Part shown: positions 21,963-31,762 of the stretch, piece after piece
Numbering within the stretch: position 1 is the first letter of the stretch
Layout: each line of letters starts with the position of its first letter
Assembly: GCA_964397995.1 (NCBI GenBank)
Contig: CAYNLG010000036.1
Span: forward strand, 1-34,749
From: CAYNLG01 sp964397995
GTDB taxonomy: Bacteria > Planctomycetota > Phycisphaerae > FEN-1346
DNA: 34,749 nt
Reading direction: 5' to 3'
Notes under the pieces: generated by a model
The model's input: only the letters and a program-made list of their open reading frames with translations
What the model was told of the DNA's origin: nothing
The model's database searches: none
Translations under genes and position numbers: made by a program

Positions 21963-24806
21963 CTATGACCTCTGGTCCGGCGGGCCGCCGGTGCGGCGGC
22001 GGGCGCGTTGCCGGGCCTCGCGCAGCGCGTCGGCCAGCGCCCCCCCGGGCCGTGTCTTGGCGGAGGGGTCGCGCGCCGTGCCGGGGACCGGCGGGGCCTC
22101 CGGGCCTCGTGCCGGTTCGGGCGCGTCCGTGCCGAGGGGTTCCTGGCGGGCGGGCGTGGCGTGGCGCACGCGACCGCGGCGTTCGGCCACGTGGTCCGCA
22201 CGTGCCCGCACGCGGGCCGCGCCCGACCCGAAGCCGGCGGAGATCAGGCCCGTGCGGCGCTCGAAGACCTCCACGAGGAGCACGACCGCGGCCGCCAGCA
22301 GCAGCCACGGCGCGAGGTCCACGTAGCGCGGCCGGCGCGCGAGGTCGTCCCACACGCCGACGGCCGAGAGCCGCTCGCGGCCGCCCGTCGCCCGGGCCAA
22401 CTGGCGCAGCGTCCGCTTGCCCCCGTCGGCGGGGCGGGGGGCATACTCCGCCGAGTACGGGGCACAGGTCGGCGGCAACGTGAAACGGCCCACGCCGGGG
22501 ACCTCGACGGCCGAGACGGCCGTCTCACCCGCGCCGAGCGGCACTTCCAGGGCAAGCGCCTCGGGCGACGCCCAGCCCATTCGCCGACGCTCGACGGTCG
22601 GTTCGGCGGCGCCGTGGTCGCGGACCGTGACGACGCGCGGCACGGCGTCGAAGGGGAGCGTCTCGCCCCGCGGGTCGAGGTCCAGGGCGATCCGGGCCCG
22701 GCCGAGGTCCGTCTCCTGGCGCAGGACCATGCCCTCGGGCAACTCGTCGGGCCGCCCGGCGGTCCACCGGACGAGGCTCGTGAAGAGCTCGCCCGCGAGG
22801 TCCCACTCGGCCACGGCGCCGGCGTGCGGTCCGTCGGCCTCGCCGGTGTAGCAGAGGACGCGGCCGGTGCCGGCCTGCCAGGCGGCGATGACGGGGGCGG
22901 TCCGGTCGTCCGCCGTCAAGGCGGCCAGCTCCGCCCCCGGCCGCACGTAGCACAGGTTGTACCCCCCGACCGGTGCGAACGGATTGAACGCGCGGCCGGT
23001 GAGGGTGAGCATGGCGGGCGTCGGGCGGACCGGGGCGGGCTCATCGACGAAGGCGCTGCGGGCGACGATGAACGTGTCCTGGGCGAAAAGGCGCGGCAGT
23101 TCGCTGGCGCGCGTCGTGAACAGGCACCGCCCCTCGCCGCGCTTCGCGATGTCCCTGAGGAGGCCCGCGTCGGCGTCGGACGGTGTCCCGAGACCGATGA
23201 CGGTGACGGTGATGCCGGCTTCGCGGCACTTGGCGAGGAGGTCCTTGTAGGCCCCGGGCTCCTCGCTGTCGGCGGCGTCGGCGAAGAGCAGGATGTGCCG
23301 CACCGGCGCGTCGGTCTGGAGCAGCATCCTGGCGGCCGCGGACAAGGCCTCGTAGATGAAGATGCCGCCGCCCATCGAGTCGATCTTCCGGACGCGGGAC
23401 TGGACCGTCAGGGCGTCGTCGAGCGGCGCCAGGTTCACGATCGTGTGGGCCTCGGAGTCGACGGCAACGCAACCGAACGCGTCCATGGGCGAGAGCAGGC
23501 CGACGACTTCGGACGTCGCGAGGTTCGCCAGGTCCATCTTCGTCCGTCCGCCGGGCACGGACATCGCCATGCTGCCGGAGCGGTCCAGCGCCACGACGAT
23601 GGCGAGCGGCACCTTGCGATGCTCGCGGCGAAGCTCCATCGAGACGGGCATCACCGGCTCCAGCGGCGACCGGAAGTAGCCGCCGGGCCCGTACGCCGAC
23701 TGGCCGCCCGTCAGCATCAGCCCGCCGCCCGTCTCCCGGACCCAGGCGGCCAGGTTGGCCATGCCGGCGGTGCCTATGTCGCCGGCGGGGACGTTCTCGA
23801 CCAGCACGGCGGTCCACTTCGCGAGGTCCGCAAGACCCCAACGGCAGTGGCGCGGCGGACGGGCCTCGACTTCCAGCCCGCCGCGCCGGAGCAGGTCGGC
23901 GAAGGCCGACCGGCCGGAGCCTGTCTCGACGGCCCGGGTCGCGAGCAGGACCGGTTTCGGGCCGCGCACCCCCACCAGAAGCCGCGCGGCGTTGTTCTCC
24001 GGCACCGGGTCGTTGCCGGCGCCGGTGACGGTGAGGCGGTAGGGCGCGACGCCGCCCGCGCCCGCGCGGTCGCGGAATGTGAGGCGGCTGGTGCCGCTGC
24101 CGAGGTCGCGGGCGCCAGCGGCCACGCGGACGTCGCCGCGCCAGAGTTCGTACTGGACGGTCTGCGGCACGGGGCTGCGGACCCAGGCGGTGAGCATATA
24201 GCTCTCGCCGGCGAGGACGCGGCCGGGGGCCTGGACGCGGTCGATGGCGAGGTCGCCCGCGGCGGGGCGCTCGGCCAAGCGGACGTCGATGGGCAGGTCG
24301 CGCCCAGCCGCACGGGCCGCCGCGGCCGCCGGGTTGCCGCCGGTGGCGCGGCCGTCGGACAGGACGAGGAGGCGGCCAGGGGCGCCGGGCGGGACGAGGT
24401 TGGCGGCGGTGTCGAGGGCGGCCGCGAGGTTCGACCCGTCGCGGTCGAGCTCGGTCGTGAACCCGCCGAATCGGCCCGACTCGGGGGCCAGCTCGACGGC
24501 CGCCTCCCGCCCGAATGCCACCACGGCCAGCCGGTCGCCCGGCCGCGCCTCGGCCTGCACGAGGTCGACGGCCTCGGCCTGGGCGGCGTCGGTGCCGGGC
24601 GGCATTGAGAGGCTACGGTCGGCGACCACGACGACGGTGCCGGCGCGGCTGGGCAGACGGACGGCCGGTCCCGCGGCCGCCACGACGATGAGCACCGTGA
24701 GTGCGATGCGCAGCCCCAGCAGCCACCGCGTCGGCATCCGCCAGAGCCAGAGCGCCGCCGCGAGCGGCACCGCCAGGGCCAGCCAGACCGGGTGCGTGAC
24801 GATCAC
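21963..24806 (-). CDS. Membrane protein with two von Willebrand A domains around a GATase1-like domain
   Basis: GTG 24806 overlaps the BatA-like stop (GTGA) and starts a double membrane anchor (HPVWLALAVPLAAALWLW; GLRIALTVLIVVAAAG). The 947-residue protein has a first vWA with MIDAS DRSLS (63-67), an immunoglobulin-like segment (about 190-280), a class I glutamine amidotransferase-like domain without visible catalytic Cys (ETGGGLMLTGGQSAYGPGGY), and a second vWA with MIDAS DRSGS (408-412) and DAFGCVAVDSEAHTIVNL. A late helix (LAPWLLLAAAVVLLVEVFER) leads to a basic, disordered cytosolic tail of about 100 residues. This architecture is common in planctomycetes at the end of MoxR/BatA operons. 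vWA MIDAS sites bind protein partners through a metal; the specific partner is unknown. Confidence 0.85.
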   Translation of the reverse strand: MIVTHPVWLALAVPLAAALWLWRMPTRWLLGLRIALTVLIVVAAAGPAVRLPSRAGTVVVVADRSLSMPPGTDAAQAEAVDLVQAEARPGDRLAVVAFGREAAVELAPESGRFGGFTTELDRDGSNLAAALDTAANLVPPGAPGRLLVLSDGRATGGNPAAAAARAAGRDLPIDVRLAERPAAGDLAIDRVQAPGRVLAGESYMLTAWVRSPVPQTVQYELWRGDVRVAAGARDLGSGTSRLTFRDRAGAGGVAPYRLTVTGAGNDPVPENNAARLLVGVRGPKPVLLATRAVETGSGRSAFADLLRRGGLEVEARPPRHCRWGLADLAKWTAVLVENVPAGDIGTAGMANLAAWVRETGGGLMLTGGQSAYGPGGYFRSPLEPVMPVSMELRREHRKVPLAIVVALDRSGSMAMSVPGGRTKMDLANLATSEVVGLLSPMDAFGCVAVDSEAHTIVNLAPLDDALTVQSRVRKIDSMGGGIFIYEALSAAARMLLQTDAPVRHILLFADAADSEEPGAYKDLLAKCREAGITVTVIGLGTPSDADAGLLRDIAKRGEGRCLFTTRASELPRLFAQDTFIVARSAFVDEPAPVRPTPAMLTLTGRAFNPFAPVGGYNLCYVRPGAELAALTADDRTAPVIAAWQAGTGRVLCYTGEADGPHAGAVAEWDLAGELFTSLVRWTAGRPDELPEGMVLRQETDLGRARIALDLDPRGETLPFDAVPRVVTVRDHGAAEPTVERRRMGWASPEALALEVPLGAGETAVSAVEVPGVGRFTLPPTCAPYSAEYAPRPADGGKRTLRQLARATGGRERLSAVGVWDDLARRPRYVDLAPWLLLAAAVVLLVEVFERRTGLISAGFGSGAARVRARADHVAERRGRVRHATPARQEPLGTDAPEPARGPEAPPVPGTARDPSAKTRPGGALADALREARQRARRRTGGPPDQRS

Positions 24807-26590
24807 GGGCCGCCCTCCCGCCTTCGGCCGCCCACGAGCGCCAGGTGCACGAGCAGCACGGCCAGGGCCGCGAGCAGCACCAGCCGCCCGATCGGCCGCA
24901 CTCCCTCCACGTCCGTCCGCAGGGGCCACTCGCCCCACTCGCCGGCCGCACGCCCCCGCAGATCGGACTCATCCGGCGCGAGCGGCGCTGCCGCGAAACG
25001 GTACACCGGCGGCTCGCCTTCCGGGGGGTCGGCGGCCCATGCGGTCGGCGTGACGCGGTAGAGTCCCGGCCGGTCGGCACGCACCACGAGGCGCGCTTCG
25101 TGCACGGTTCGCTCGGTTTCATTGCCGCCCGGGTCGGTCACGCGCGCGGCCGTGGCGGCGTGGGGCAGGGCGACGGTCACCTCCTGGCCGAGGCGGACAC
25201 ATGGGGTCCGGACGCCCGGCAGGTGGGCCGCACGCCACGCCAGCACGTTCCAGAGGAGGATAGGCCAGTCCGGCGACCGCGTGACGTTCGAGAGCTCCGG
25301 CGCCAGCCGCAGGTGGATGTCGCGGCCCCCGCCGGCCCGCTCGCGCTCCGTGACGAGGGCCAAATCCCCGACCGTGACGATGGCGGCTCCGGGCAGGTCG
25401 GACCCCGGGTCGGCCGCCCAGACGAGTCCCGCCAGGTCCAGCCCCTCGCACAGGGGATGGGCCCGGTCGGTGATGAACGGGCCGACGTAGGCCTTGGCGG
25501 CGTCGGGGCTGCCGACGGCGCAGCGCAGCGTCCAGGTGGTCGGCCCGAGACCGGGCGGTGGAGCCCGGTCCGTGACGAGCAGGACAGGGCGGTCGGCGTC
25601 GAGCATCGCCCAGCCCGTCGCGAGCAGCCCGCGCCGCAGGGCCTCGCGCAGCGGCTCGGTGCCGACCGTCATCCGAACCGGGAGCCGCACCCGCGGGTCG
25701 GGCAGGAGAACCGCGCGCCCGTCGAGCGGCAGGCCGTCCTCCGGCAACTGCACCTCGACCGGCGGGGCGCCCGCCGGCACCGCGAACCGGACCGCCTGGC
25801 GCGCGCCGGGGTCGAGCGTGACCTCGCGGGCGGCCAGCTCGCGTCCGTCCTCGACGCGAAGCCCGACGCGGAGCGTGTGCGGCGCGGCCGCGTAGCTCGC
25901 CACCTCGACAAGGACCCGCTCGCCGCCGGCGTGGCGCGACCGGGCCGCCCCCACGATGGCCGCGTTCGGACGCGACCGGCCGAAAGCCCGCCAGCGGACG
26001 CGGCCCTCGGCGGGGAGCGTCTCGGGCGGCGGCCCGTCGGTCAGAACCAGAACCCGGGCGTCGGGCCCGGCGACCGCGGCGGCCAGCGCCGTGGCCGCCG
26101 TCAGCTCCGCCTCCGGCGCCTCGCACCGCCACGCCTCGAGGGCGGCCAGGACGCGCGGCACGTCGGTGGCCGGTTCGCCGAGGAGGCGCGGCTCGGCGCC
26201 GGCAAGAACGAGGTGGACCGGCCCGTGGCCGCCGTCGCGGAGGCTCTCACGGAGGGCGGCTTCGGCGCGCGTCCGCGGGGCTTTGTCGCCGCCCGCTTGC
26301 ATGGAGAACGAGTCATCCAGGACAACCGCGAGGGGTGGCCCACCCGACCCGCGGAGCAGCGGTCCCGCGGCGGCCAGCGCCAGCAGCGCCAGCGTCGCGA
26401 GTTCGAGAATGAGCAGAAGCGGTACCTGCAGCCGCTTCAGGTGGCGGCCGCCGGTCCGGGCCCGGGTCAGGGTCTCCCAGAGCATGAGGCTGGAGACGGT
26501 CTTCGGCCGGGACCGCGTCCGCAGCAGGTAGATGGCCGCCGCGGCCGGCAACGCCGCGAGGCCCAGCAGGGCCCAGCCGAACGTGAACAT
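24803..26590 (-). CDS. BatA-like protein (aerotolerance regulator N-terminal domain plus vWA-like domain)
   Basis: ATG 26590 overlaps the DUF58 stop by one base (TGATG). The 595-residue protein begins with the BatA N-terminal double helix (FGWALLGLAALPAAAAIYLL and VPLLLILELATLALLALAAA), separated by SLMLWE, then a vWA-like fold with MIDAS LDDSFSMQAGG. A beta-rich extracytoplasmic region follows, with a GATase-like stretch (LLVTDRAPPPGLGPTTWTL), and a C-terminal helix (IGRLVLLAALAVLLVHLALV). BatA proteins act with MoxR ATPases and DUF58 proteins in envelope stress or metal-cofactor loading; the exact job here is unknown. Gene order and overlaps place it as the seventh gene of the operon. Confidence 0.86.
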   Translation of the reverse strand: MFTFGWALLGLAALPAAAAIYLLRTRSRPKTVSSLMLWETLTRARTGGRHLKRLQVPLLLILELATLALLALAAAGPLLRGSGGPPLAVVLDDSFSMQAGGDKAPRTRAEAALRESLRDGGHGPVHLVLAGAEPRLLGEPATDVPRVLAALEAWRCEAPEAELTAATALAAAVAGPDARVLVLTDGPPPETLPAEGRVRWRAFGRSRPNAAIVGAARSRHAGGERVLVEVASYAAAPHTLRVGLRVEDGRELAAREVTLDPGARQAVRFAVPAGAPPVEVQLPEDGLPLDGRAVLLPDPRVRLPVRMTVGTEPLREALRRGLLATGWAMLDADRPVLLVTDRAPPPGLGPTTWTLRCAVGSPDAAKAYVGPFITDRAHPLCEGLDLAGLVWAADPGSDLPGAAIVTVGDLALVTERERAGGGRDIHLRLAPELSNVTRSPDWPILLWNVLAWRAAHLPGVRTPCVRLGQEVTVALPHAATAARVTDPGGNETERTVHEARLVVRADRPGLYRVTPTAWAADPPEGEPPVYRFAAAPLAPDESDLRGRAAGEWGEWPLRTDVEGVRPIGRLVLLAALAVLLVHLALVGGRRREGGP

Positions 26591-27468
26591 CAGGCTCCCT
26601 CGACCTTGAGGACGCCGGCCCGGAGGAGCGGGTCCAAGGCCCAGTCGCGGACCAGCCGCTCCGCCGTCAACGTCACCATCACGGCCGCACTTCGCCGCGC
26701 CGCCCGGTGCCACAGTTCCTGGTGGCGGGCGAGGGCCCGGCGGTAGCGGCGCTCGGCGTCGGTATCGACGAAGACCTCGCGGGCGTCGCCGGTCTCGGCG
26801 TCGACAACGCGAACGTTGCCGCGGACCGCCGGCGCAAGGTCCTCCTCGGCCAGGACCTGGACGACGGCGAGCGTCCCCGCGCCTTCGGCCAGCGGCGCCA
26901 GCACCGCCGGCGGGTCGCCCACCCACAGGAGGTCACTCACCAGGATGCGGATGCCGCGCGGCGCGAGCGCGGGCGGGCGGCGGTGCAGTGTCTCGGCCGG
27001 GCTCCCGGCGAAGGTGAAGTCGAGGCCGTCCCAGGCGGCCGGCGAGAGCGTCCCGTTCGCCGCCGGTTGCCACGCCTCGCCCGCGAGCCAGAGGCGGTGG
27101 GCGTAGCCGGCGTTCTCGGCGGCCGTCGCCAGGATCGCCGCGAGGCCGAGCGCCGCCCGGGCCTTGGCCGTCTCCGCCAGCGCCATCGACCGGCTCCCGT
27201 CCAGCAGGACGTCCACGTGCGGGTCGACCTCCTGGCGGTACAGTTTCACGGAGAGCCGGTCGCTGCGGGCGTAGGCGGCCCAGTCGATCCGCCGCAAGTC
27301 GTCTCCCGGTTGGTACCCCCGGTGGTCCATGAACTCCAGGCTGCTGCCCGGGCGGTTGGCCAAATCCCAACCGGCAAGGCCCGCGGGCGCGCGCCGCGGC
27401 CCGGCGACGGCGTAGCGGGCGCCCGCGCGGCGTCCGTCGGCCAGGGCGTCGCGTGCGGCCTCATCCAT
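26590..27468 (-). CDS. DUF58 domain protein
   Basis: ATG 27468 overlaps the permease gene by 8 nt. The 292-residue protein carries the DUF58 signature GYQPGDDLRRIDWAAYARSD (residues 51-70) followed by a vWA-like half with DGSRSMALAETAKA (MIDAS D-x-S-x-S) and a beta strand IRILVSDLLWVGDP. DUF58 proteins are cytosolic or peripheral partners of MoxR AAA+ ATPases and are nearly always encoded beside them. Here five genes intervene in the order but the transcript is shared. It lacks the N-terminal membrane helices of longer DUF58 proteins, so it is likely soluble. Confidence 0.93.
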   Translation of the reverse strand: MDEAARDALADGRRAGARYAVAGPRRAPAGLAGWDLANRPGSSLEFMDHRGYQPGDDLRRIDWAAYARSDRLSVKLYRQEVDPHVDVLLDGSRSMALAETAKARAALGLAAILATAAENAGYAHRLWLAGEAWQPAANGTLSPAAWDGLDFTFAGSPAETLHRRPPALAPRGIRILVSDLLWVGDPPAVLAPLAEGAGTLAVVQVLAEEDLAPAVRGNVRVVDAETGDAREVFVDTDAERRYRRALARHQELWHRAARRSAAVMVTLTAERLVRDWALDPLLRAGVLKVEGA

Positions 27469-29125
27469 CGGTCACGTCCTCGGCGCCGGCGGGCGGGGGC
27501 ACCGGCCCGGGCGGTCCCGCCTGCGGCGTGTCGGCCGGCGCCTCGGATGGCGCGGAGAGCGACGCCTGATCGGGCACGGCCGGGGCCGCCGGCGGCGGTG
27601 CGGAGGGCGCGGCGCGGCTGGTCTCGAGCGGCCGGAAGCCCCCCATCTGGCGAATGAGCCGCGGTGCGCACGCCATCAGGGCCAGCCCGGCCCACGCCGC
27701 GCCGACGAAGGCCCGCAGCCCTCGGCCATCGTCGTCAGCGAGCAGCGCCGGGCTTACGTACGTCCACCAGAACCGCTCGGCGTCCGCGAACCGCCCTTGA
27801 GCGTAGCTCAGGATACCCACCCCCACCAGCGGCGCGAACGTGGCCACCGTGCCCAGCAGGCCCGCCATCACCCAGGTGGACTGGTGCGGCACCAGCGGAC
27901 CGCGCCGCGTCCGCACCACCTGCACCAGGAACCAGGCTGTCAGGCAGAACGCCACGAAGTAAGCCCCGAGACCGCCCGCGATCTGGATGGCCTCGCGCAT
28001 CTCATCATCCTGGAAGAAGGCGTACCACCGAGGGTGGGAGATGGCCGCCAGGACCGCAACGGCGGCCGCCACCGTCAGGACCTCGAGCAGGACGGCGTGC
28101 AGGATGCCGCCGGGCGCCCCGCTTGTCGTCAGAAGGGCCAAGGCGCGCCGGACCATGCCGCGCGGGATGTCGCGGCGGATGCGGCGGTTCCAGCTCGTGC
28201 GTTCGCTGATGCCCACCAGCAGGAACAGACCGACCTGGACGGTCCAGGTTATCGCCCAGACGGCCATGGCCACCCAGGCGTCGGGGTTGCTGGAGAACCC
28301 CGCGTAGAACCCCGCGACGACGCCCGTCAGGGCCCAGATGGCCGTCACGTAGAGGCGCAGGCCGCGCGTCCGGTTGCTCGAAGGCGGCGAAAGGACCGCC
28401 ACGGACGCCAGGTACAGCAGGCCCAGCCACCAGAGCATCACGGCGGCCGTGCCGACAAGGGCGAGGATCATATCGAGCGACGTGCCGCCGCCCATGCCGA
28501 TCGACATCGCCACTGCCGCGAAGATCATGAACCCCATGTACGGTCCGACGACCAGCAGGCACGCCAGGCCGACCAGCCCCAGGCCGACCTTCGCCGGCAG
28601 GCTGGTCGGCACCGATGCCAGGAAGATGGCGAACTGCGTGGCCGCCATGATGTAGAGGAACGCCAGGCCCAGCGTGATGAAGACGCTCGGCAGGTCGACG
28701 CCGCGCAGCAGGTACGTGAACGTGATGAACGGGGCGGCGGCGCTGAACGCCAGCAGCGCCAGCACGGCCGCGCTCAGCAGCTTGCCACGCACCACGCGGC
28801 CGGCCGTGAGGGCCGTGGAGTACATGAGGTCGAGTTGGGCAGGGCTCCGCTCGACCGCGAGGCGGAAGCCCGTCAGAATCGGAATGAAGACCGAACACGA
28901 GAGGAAGAGCAGCGCGAAGAGCAGGGCGCTGGCGCCGGCGCCGCCCTCCAGGTCGTTCCCCGCGCCTGTGGCCACGGTGTAAAGCCAGACGGCCACGAGC
29001 TGGACCGCCAGGAAGACGATGAAGCCGACGATGACGAGGCGGCTGCGCACCGCCTGCCGCAGCTCCTTGACGACGATCGGGTTGACCCGGTTGTCGGCCC
29101 AGCGGGCCAGGTCGGCGAGCGTCAT
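27461..29125 (-). CDS. ABC-2 type transporter permease
   Basis: ATG 29125 overlaps the ATPase stop (ATGA). The 554-residue protein starts with a cytosolic segment (ADNRVNPIVVKELRQAVRSR), typical for ABC-2 permeases, then about 12 hydrophobic helices including LVIVGFIVFLAVQLVAVWLY and the LDLMYSTALTAGRVVRGKLL loop that contacts the ATPase. The last 70 residues are Pro/Ala-rich and probably disordered in the cytosol. It pairs with the ATPase at 29122. Length suggests a fused, twelve-helix permease rather than a half-transporter. Substrate unknown; related transporters beside vWA genes are thought to serve the envelope, comparable to Gld-type systems in Bacteroidota. Confidence 0.9.
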   Translation of the reverse strand: MTLADLARWADNRVNPIVVKELRQAVRSRLVIVGFIVFLAVQLVAVWLYTVATGAGNDLEGGAGASALLFALLFLSCSVFIPILTGFRLAVERSPAQLDLMYSTALTAGRVVRGKLLSAAVLALLAFSAAAPFITFTYLLRGVDLPSVFITLGLAFLYIMAATQFAIFLASVPTSLPAKVGLGLVGLACLLVVGPYMGFMIFAAVAMSIGMGGGTSLDMILALVGTAAVMLWWLGLLYLASVAVLSPPSSNRTRGLRLYVTAIWALTGVVAGFYAGFSSNPDAWVAMAVWAITWTVQVGLFLLVGISERTSWNRRIRRDIPRGMVRRALALLTTSGAPGGILHAVLLEVLTVAAAVAVLAAISHPRWYAFFQDDEMREAIQIAGGLGAYFVAFCLTAWFLVQVVRTRRGPLVPHQSTWVMAGLLGTVATFAPLVGVGILSYAQGRFADAERFWWTYVSPALLADDDGRGLRAFVGAAWAGLALMACAPRLIRQMGGFRPLETSRAAPSAPPPAAPAVPDQASLSAPSEAPADTPQAGPPGPVPPPAGAEDVTDG

Positions 29126-30051
29126 TGCACCTCCCCCCGGGTCAGCGACATGAAGAGCTCCTCCAGGCCGGTCTGGTGGTGGCGGAACTCGCTCACGGGC
29201 AGGCCCCGCTGCACGAGGCCCTGGAGCAGGGCCTGGCAGGCGGCCTCGTCGCCGTCGACGAGCACCTCGACGTGCTGGCCCGCGACGGCCGCCGACTGAA
29301 CGTTCGAGAGCTCCAGCACGGCGCGGTGGAGGGCCTCGACGTGGCCGTCGGCCCGGATGATCACCTTCCGCTGGGCCGGGACGCCGGCGAGGATCTCGGC
29401 GATGGTCCCGGCGCGGACGATCTTGCCCTGTTCGATGATGACCGCCCCGTCACAGACCTCCGACAGCTCCGTCAAAATATGGGAGCTGACGAGCAGGGCC
29501 TTGCCTTGGGCGGCCAGGGCCTTGAGCAGTTCCCTGAGCTCGATGCGGGCCCGCGGGTCGAGGCCGCCCGCCGGCTCGTCCAGGACGAGGACGGGCGGGT
29601 CGTGGATGACCGCCCGGGCCAGGTTGACGCGCTGCTTCATGCCTTTTGAGAGCGACTGGACGGTCTTCTCGAGGACCTTCTCGAGACCCGCGAACGCCTC
29701 GACGCCGGCCACGGCCTTGGGCCGTTCGGGCCGCACGAGGTCGTACGCCCGGGCGTAGAAGTCGAGGTACTCGTGGACGGTCACGTCGCGGTGGGCGGGC
29801 AGATAGTCGGGCATGAAGCCGACGAGGCGGCGGGCCCGCTCGGGCTCCTCCAGGATGGAGAGGTCGTCGAGAAAGGCGTCGCCGCCGGTTGCCTCGTCGA
29901 GGGTCGCCAGGATGCGCATCGTGGTGGTCTTGCCGGCGCCGTTCGGGCCGATGAAGCCGTAGATCTGGCCCGACCGGAACGAGAAGCTGATGTCGTCGAC
30001 GGCCCGGGTCGCCCCGAAGTACCGCCTCAGACGGTCAACGCGGATCTCCAT
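29122..30051 (-). CDS. ABC transporter ATP-binding protein
   Basis: ATG 30051 gives a 309-residue ATPase. Walker A is GPNGAGKT (35-42), the signature LSKGM (134-138), Walker B VLVLDEPAGGLDP (154-166) and the switch histidine lies in SSHILTELSEVCDG. The Q-loop position reads GFMPDYLP, without the usual Gln, as in many CcmA/Gld-like ATPases. A C-terminal domain of about 70 residues (from ILAGVPAQRKVIIRADGHVE) resembles DrrA/GldA types. The gene overlaps the upstream gene by 17 nt and the permease by 4 nt. It energises the adjacent permease, exporting an unidentified substrate. Confidence 0.95.
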   Translation of the reverse strand: MEIRVDRLRRYFGATRAVDDISFSFRSGQIYGFIGPNGAGKTTTMRILATLDEATGGDAFLDDLSILEEPERARRLVGFMPDYLPAHRDVTVHEYLDFYARAYDLVRPERPKAVAGVEAFAGLEKVLEKTVQSLSKGMKQRVNLARAVIHDPPVLVLDEPAGGLDPRARIELRELLKALAAQGKALLVSSHILTELSEVCDGAVIIEQGKIVRAGTIAEILAGVPAQRKVIIRADGHVEALHRAVLELSNVQSAAVAGQHVEVLVDGDEAACQALLQGLVQRGLPVSEFRHHQTGLEELFMSLTRGEVQ

Positions 30052-31762
30052 CGGTCTCCCTTGCCAGAATGCCGTAGACGAGGGCCGTCTCCTCCAATAC
30101 GCGGGTGTGCTCCAGGCCCGCCTCCAGGAAGGGCGAGCCGTTGAGCGAGGCGGCGTATGTCCACTCGGTCAGGCGCACGGCCGTGCCGGCCCGCCACGCC
30201 CCCCTGAAGAGGTCACGCGGCTGCTGGGCTGGGATACGTCGGGTGGGGATGACGCGGAGGGTCGCTTCGGCGCCCGCCTTGACGTCGCGGGCCTCGAGGG
30301 TGCGGCCTTGGCCGTCGCACAGCAGGATCCGTTCGGCGTCGGCCCCGAGGCCGTTGACGGCCCGCAAGCTGCCGTCCTCGCCCTCCCGCACCTGGAGCCG
30401 CGCGAGGCTCCGGGCGGACTTGCGGACGCGGAAGTGGGCGGGCACACGCGGCGCGATCCAGCCGGAGACCAGGTGCTGGTCCTCGGTCCAGTCGACGACG
30501 CGCCCCCCGCCGACGTGCGAGGCTTGGCCGTACCCGCCGAAGAACAGCGAGAAGCCGCCGTCGCGCTGGAGCGAGAGCGACGTCAGTTCCGTATCCGGCG
30601 AGAACCGGAGGCCCCCGGCCGCCAACGGGGCGTAGTAGGCCGCCTGGCCGAGGGTCGTCGCACGCCGGGCCGCCTCGTCCAGGATGGTAACGGTTGAGGT
30701 GCGGCGGCGCGGGGTGATGCCCTCGGAGAAGAGGGCGAAGGCGACCACCAGGCCGCACGTGAGTGCCGAGAGGATGGGAATCGTCCAGAGCATCCACAGC
30801 CGCCGCTTCAGCCGCGACGTCACGACCAGGTTCACCGGGCCGATGACGATGACGAAGAGCAGCATCAGACCGAGCATACCGACGAGCGGTACCGCGAGGC
30901 TGCTCACGACCGGGAACTCGCGGTGCGCATCCGTCAGGCACCGGTCGCGGCCGAGGGTCTGGGCGGTCTCCCGGATGAAGGTCTTGGCGTTCGGCCAGGC
31001 GCGTGCCGCCTCCTCGGGCGTGTCGAGGACGAAGCAGTGGCCGAAGCCGGCTTCAGACCCCTCTGGGCCGGCCCACGAGGCGGGGGGTGTCCACGGCCCG
31101 CCCACCAGGAGGACCCCGCCGCACTCGGTGAACTGCTCCAGGGCGTCGCGGACGCCGTCAGGGGCCTGCAGCAGCTCTTCGGCCGTGACAGCGACCGCGT
31201 CGAACCGCGAGTAGGCCAGCCACTCCGGGCTCCACGCGGCCATGCCCTCCTGGAGCCGCGAGAACAGGGTCGTTTCGTCTTCCGGCGGGAGGTACCACCG
31301 CCGCATCGCCGGACTGATGAGAATCTGGACCGTCTGCTCGTCCGGGGGACTGTGCCACCGGCCGGGCGACTGGGCGTGGTTGGACCACGGGATGCCGATC
31401 CGGTGCGACGTGCCGTCGACCAGGACCGTTGCTTCGCCGCCCTCGACCGGCAGGGGCGGCTGGTAGACCGTTGCCACCGCCGTGGTGCCGGGCGCGACCT
31501 GCACCGTGCGCGCCGCGTAGAGCAGCGGTCCTGCGGTCGGGCGCGGTACGCGGAGCGTGACGCGGTGGGGCTGGGAGCCGAGGTTCCGGAGCCGGAAACG
31601 GAAGGGCACATACCCGTGGACGGTGTCGCCGAGCGCCGGGTCGATCAGCTCGACGCCGATCGGGCCGCACTGATGCTCGACAGCCGCGGCCTCGGCGGCG
31701 ATCGCCACCAGGGCCGCCGCCGCGAGCGCTGCCGCACCATGCCACGTCCGCGCCGGCGTCAT
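30035..31762 (-). CDS. Exported/membrane protein of the MoxR-ABC operon, family not recognised
   Basis: ATG 31762 overlaps the MoxR stop (ATGA) and begins a signal peptide (WHGAAALAAAALVAIAAEAA). The 575-residue protein then has a beta-rich extracytoplasmic domain (GYVPFRFRLRNLGSQPHRVT, an Ig-like look), a region with VLLVGGPWTPPASW like a GATase-type fold, and two helices near 305-370 (VPLVGMLGLMLLFVIVIGPV and LWTIPILSALTCGLVVAFAL), followed by a second beta-rich domain. This layout, large exported domain plus a two-helix hairpin, is what one sees in the auxiliary GldG-like partners of ABC exporters, but I do not claim homology. It sits between MoxR and the ABC ATPase, overlapping both. Confidence 0.75.
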   Translation of the reverse strand: MTPARTWHGAAALAAAALVAIAAEAAAVEHQCGPIGVELIDPALGDTVHGYVPFRFRLRNLGSQPHRVTLRVPRPTAGPLLYAARTVQVAPGTTAVATVYQPPLPVEGGEATVLVDGTSHRIGIPWSNHAQSPGRWHSPPDEQTVQILISPAMRRWYLPPEDETTLFSRLQEGMAAWSPEWLAYSRFDAVAVTAEELLQAPDGVRDALEQFTECGGVLLVGGPWTPPASWAGPEGSEAGFGHCFVLDTPEEAARAWPNAKTFIRETAQTLGRDRCLTDAHREFPVVSSLAVPLVGMLGLMLLFVIVIGPVNLVVTSRLKRRLWMLWTIPILSALTCGLVVAFALFSEGITPRRRTSTVTILDEAARRATTLGQAAYYAPLAAGGLRFSPDTELTSLSLQRDGGFSLFFGGYGQASHVGGGRVVDWTEDQHLVSGWIAPRVPAHFRVRKSARSLARLQVREGEDGSLRAVNGLGADAERILLCDGQGRTLEARDVKAGAEATLRVIPTRRIPAQQPRDLFRGAWRAGTAVRLTEWTYAASLNGSPFLEAGLEHTRVLEETALVYGILARETDGDPR

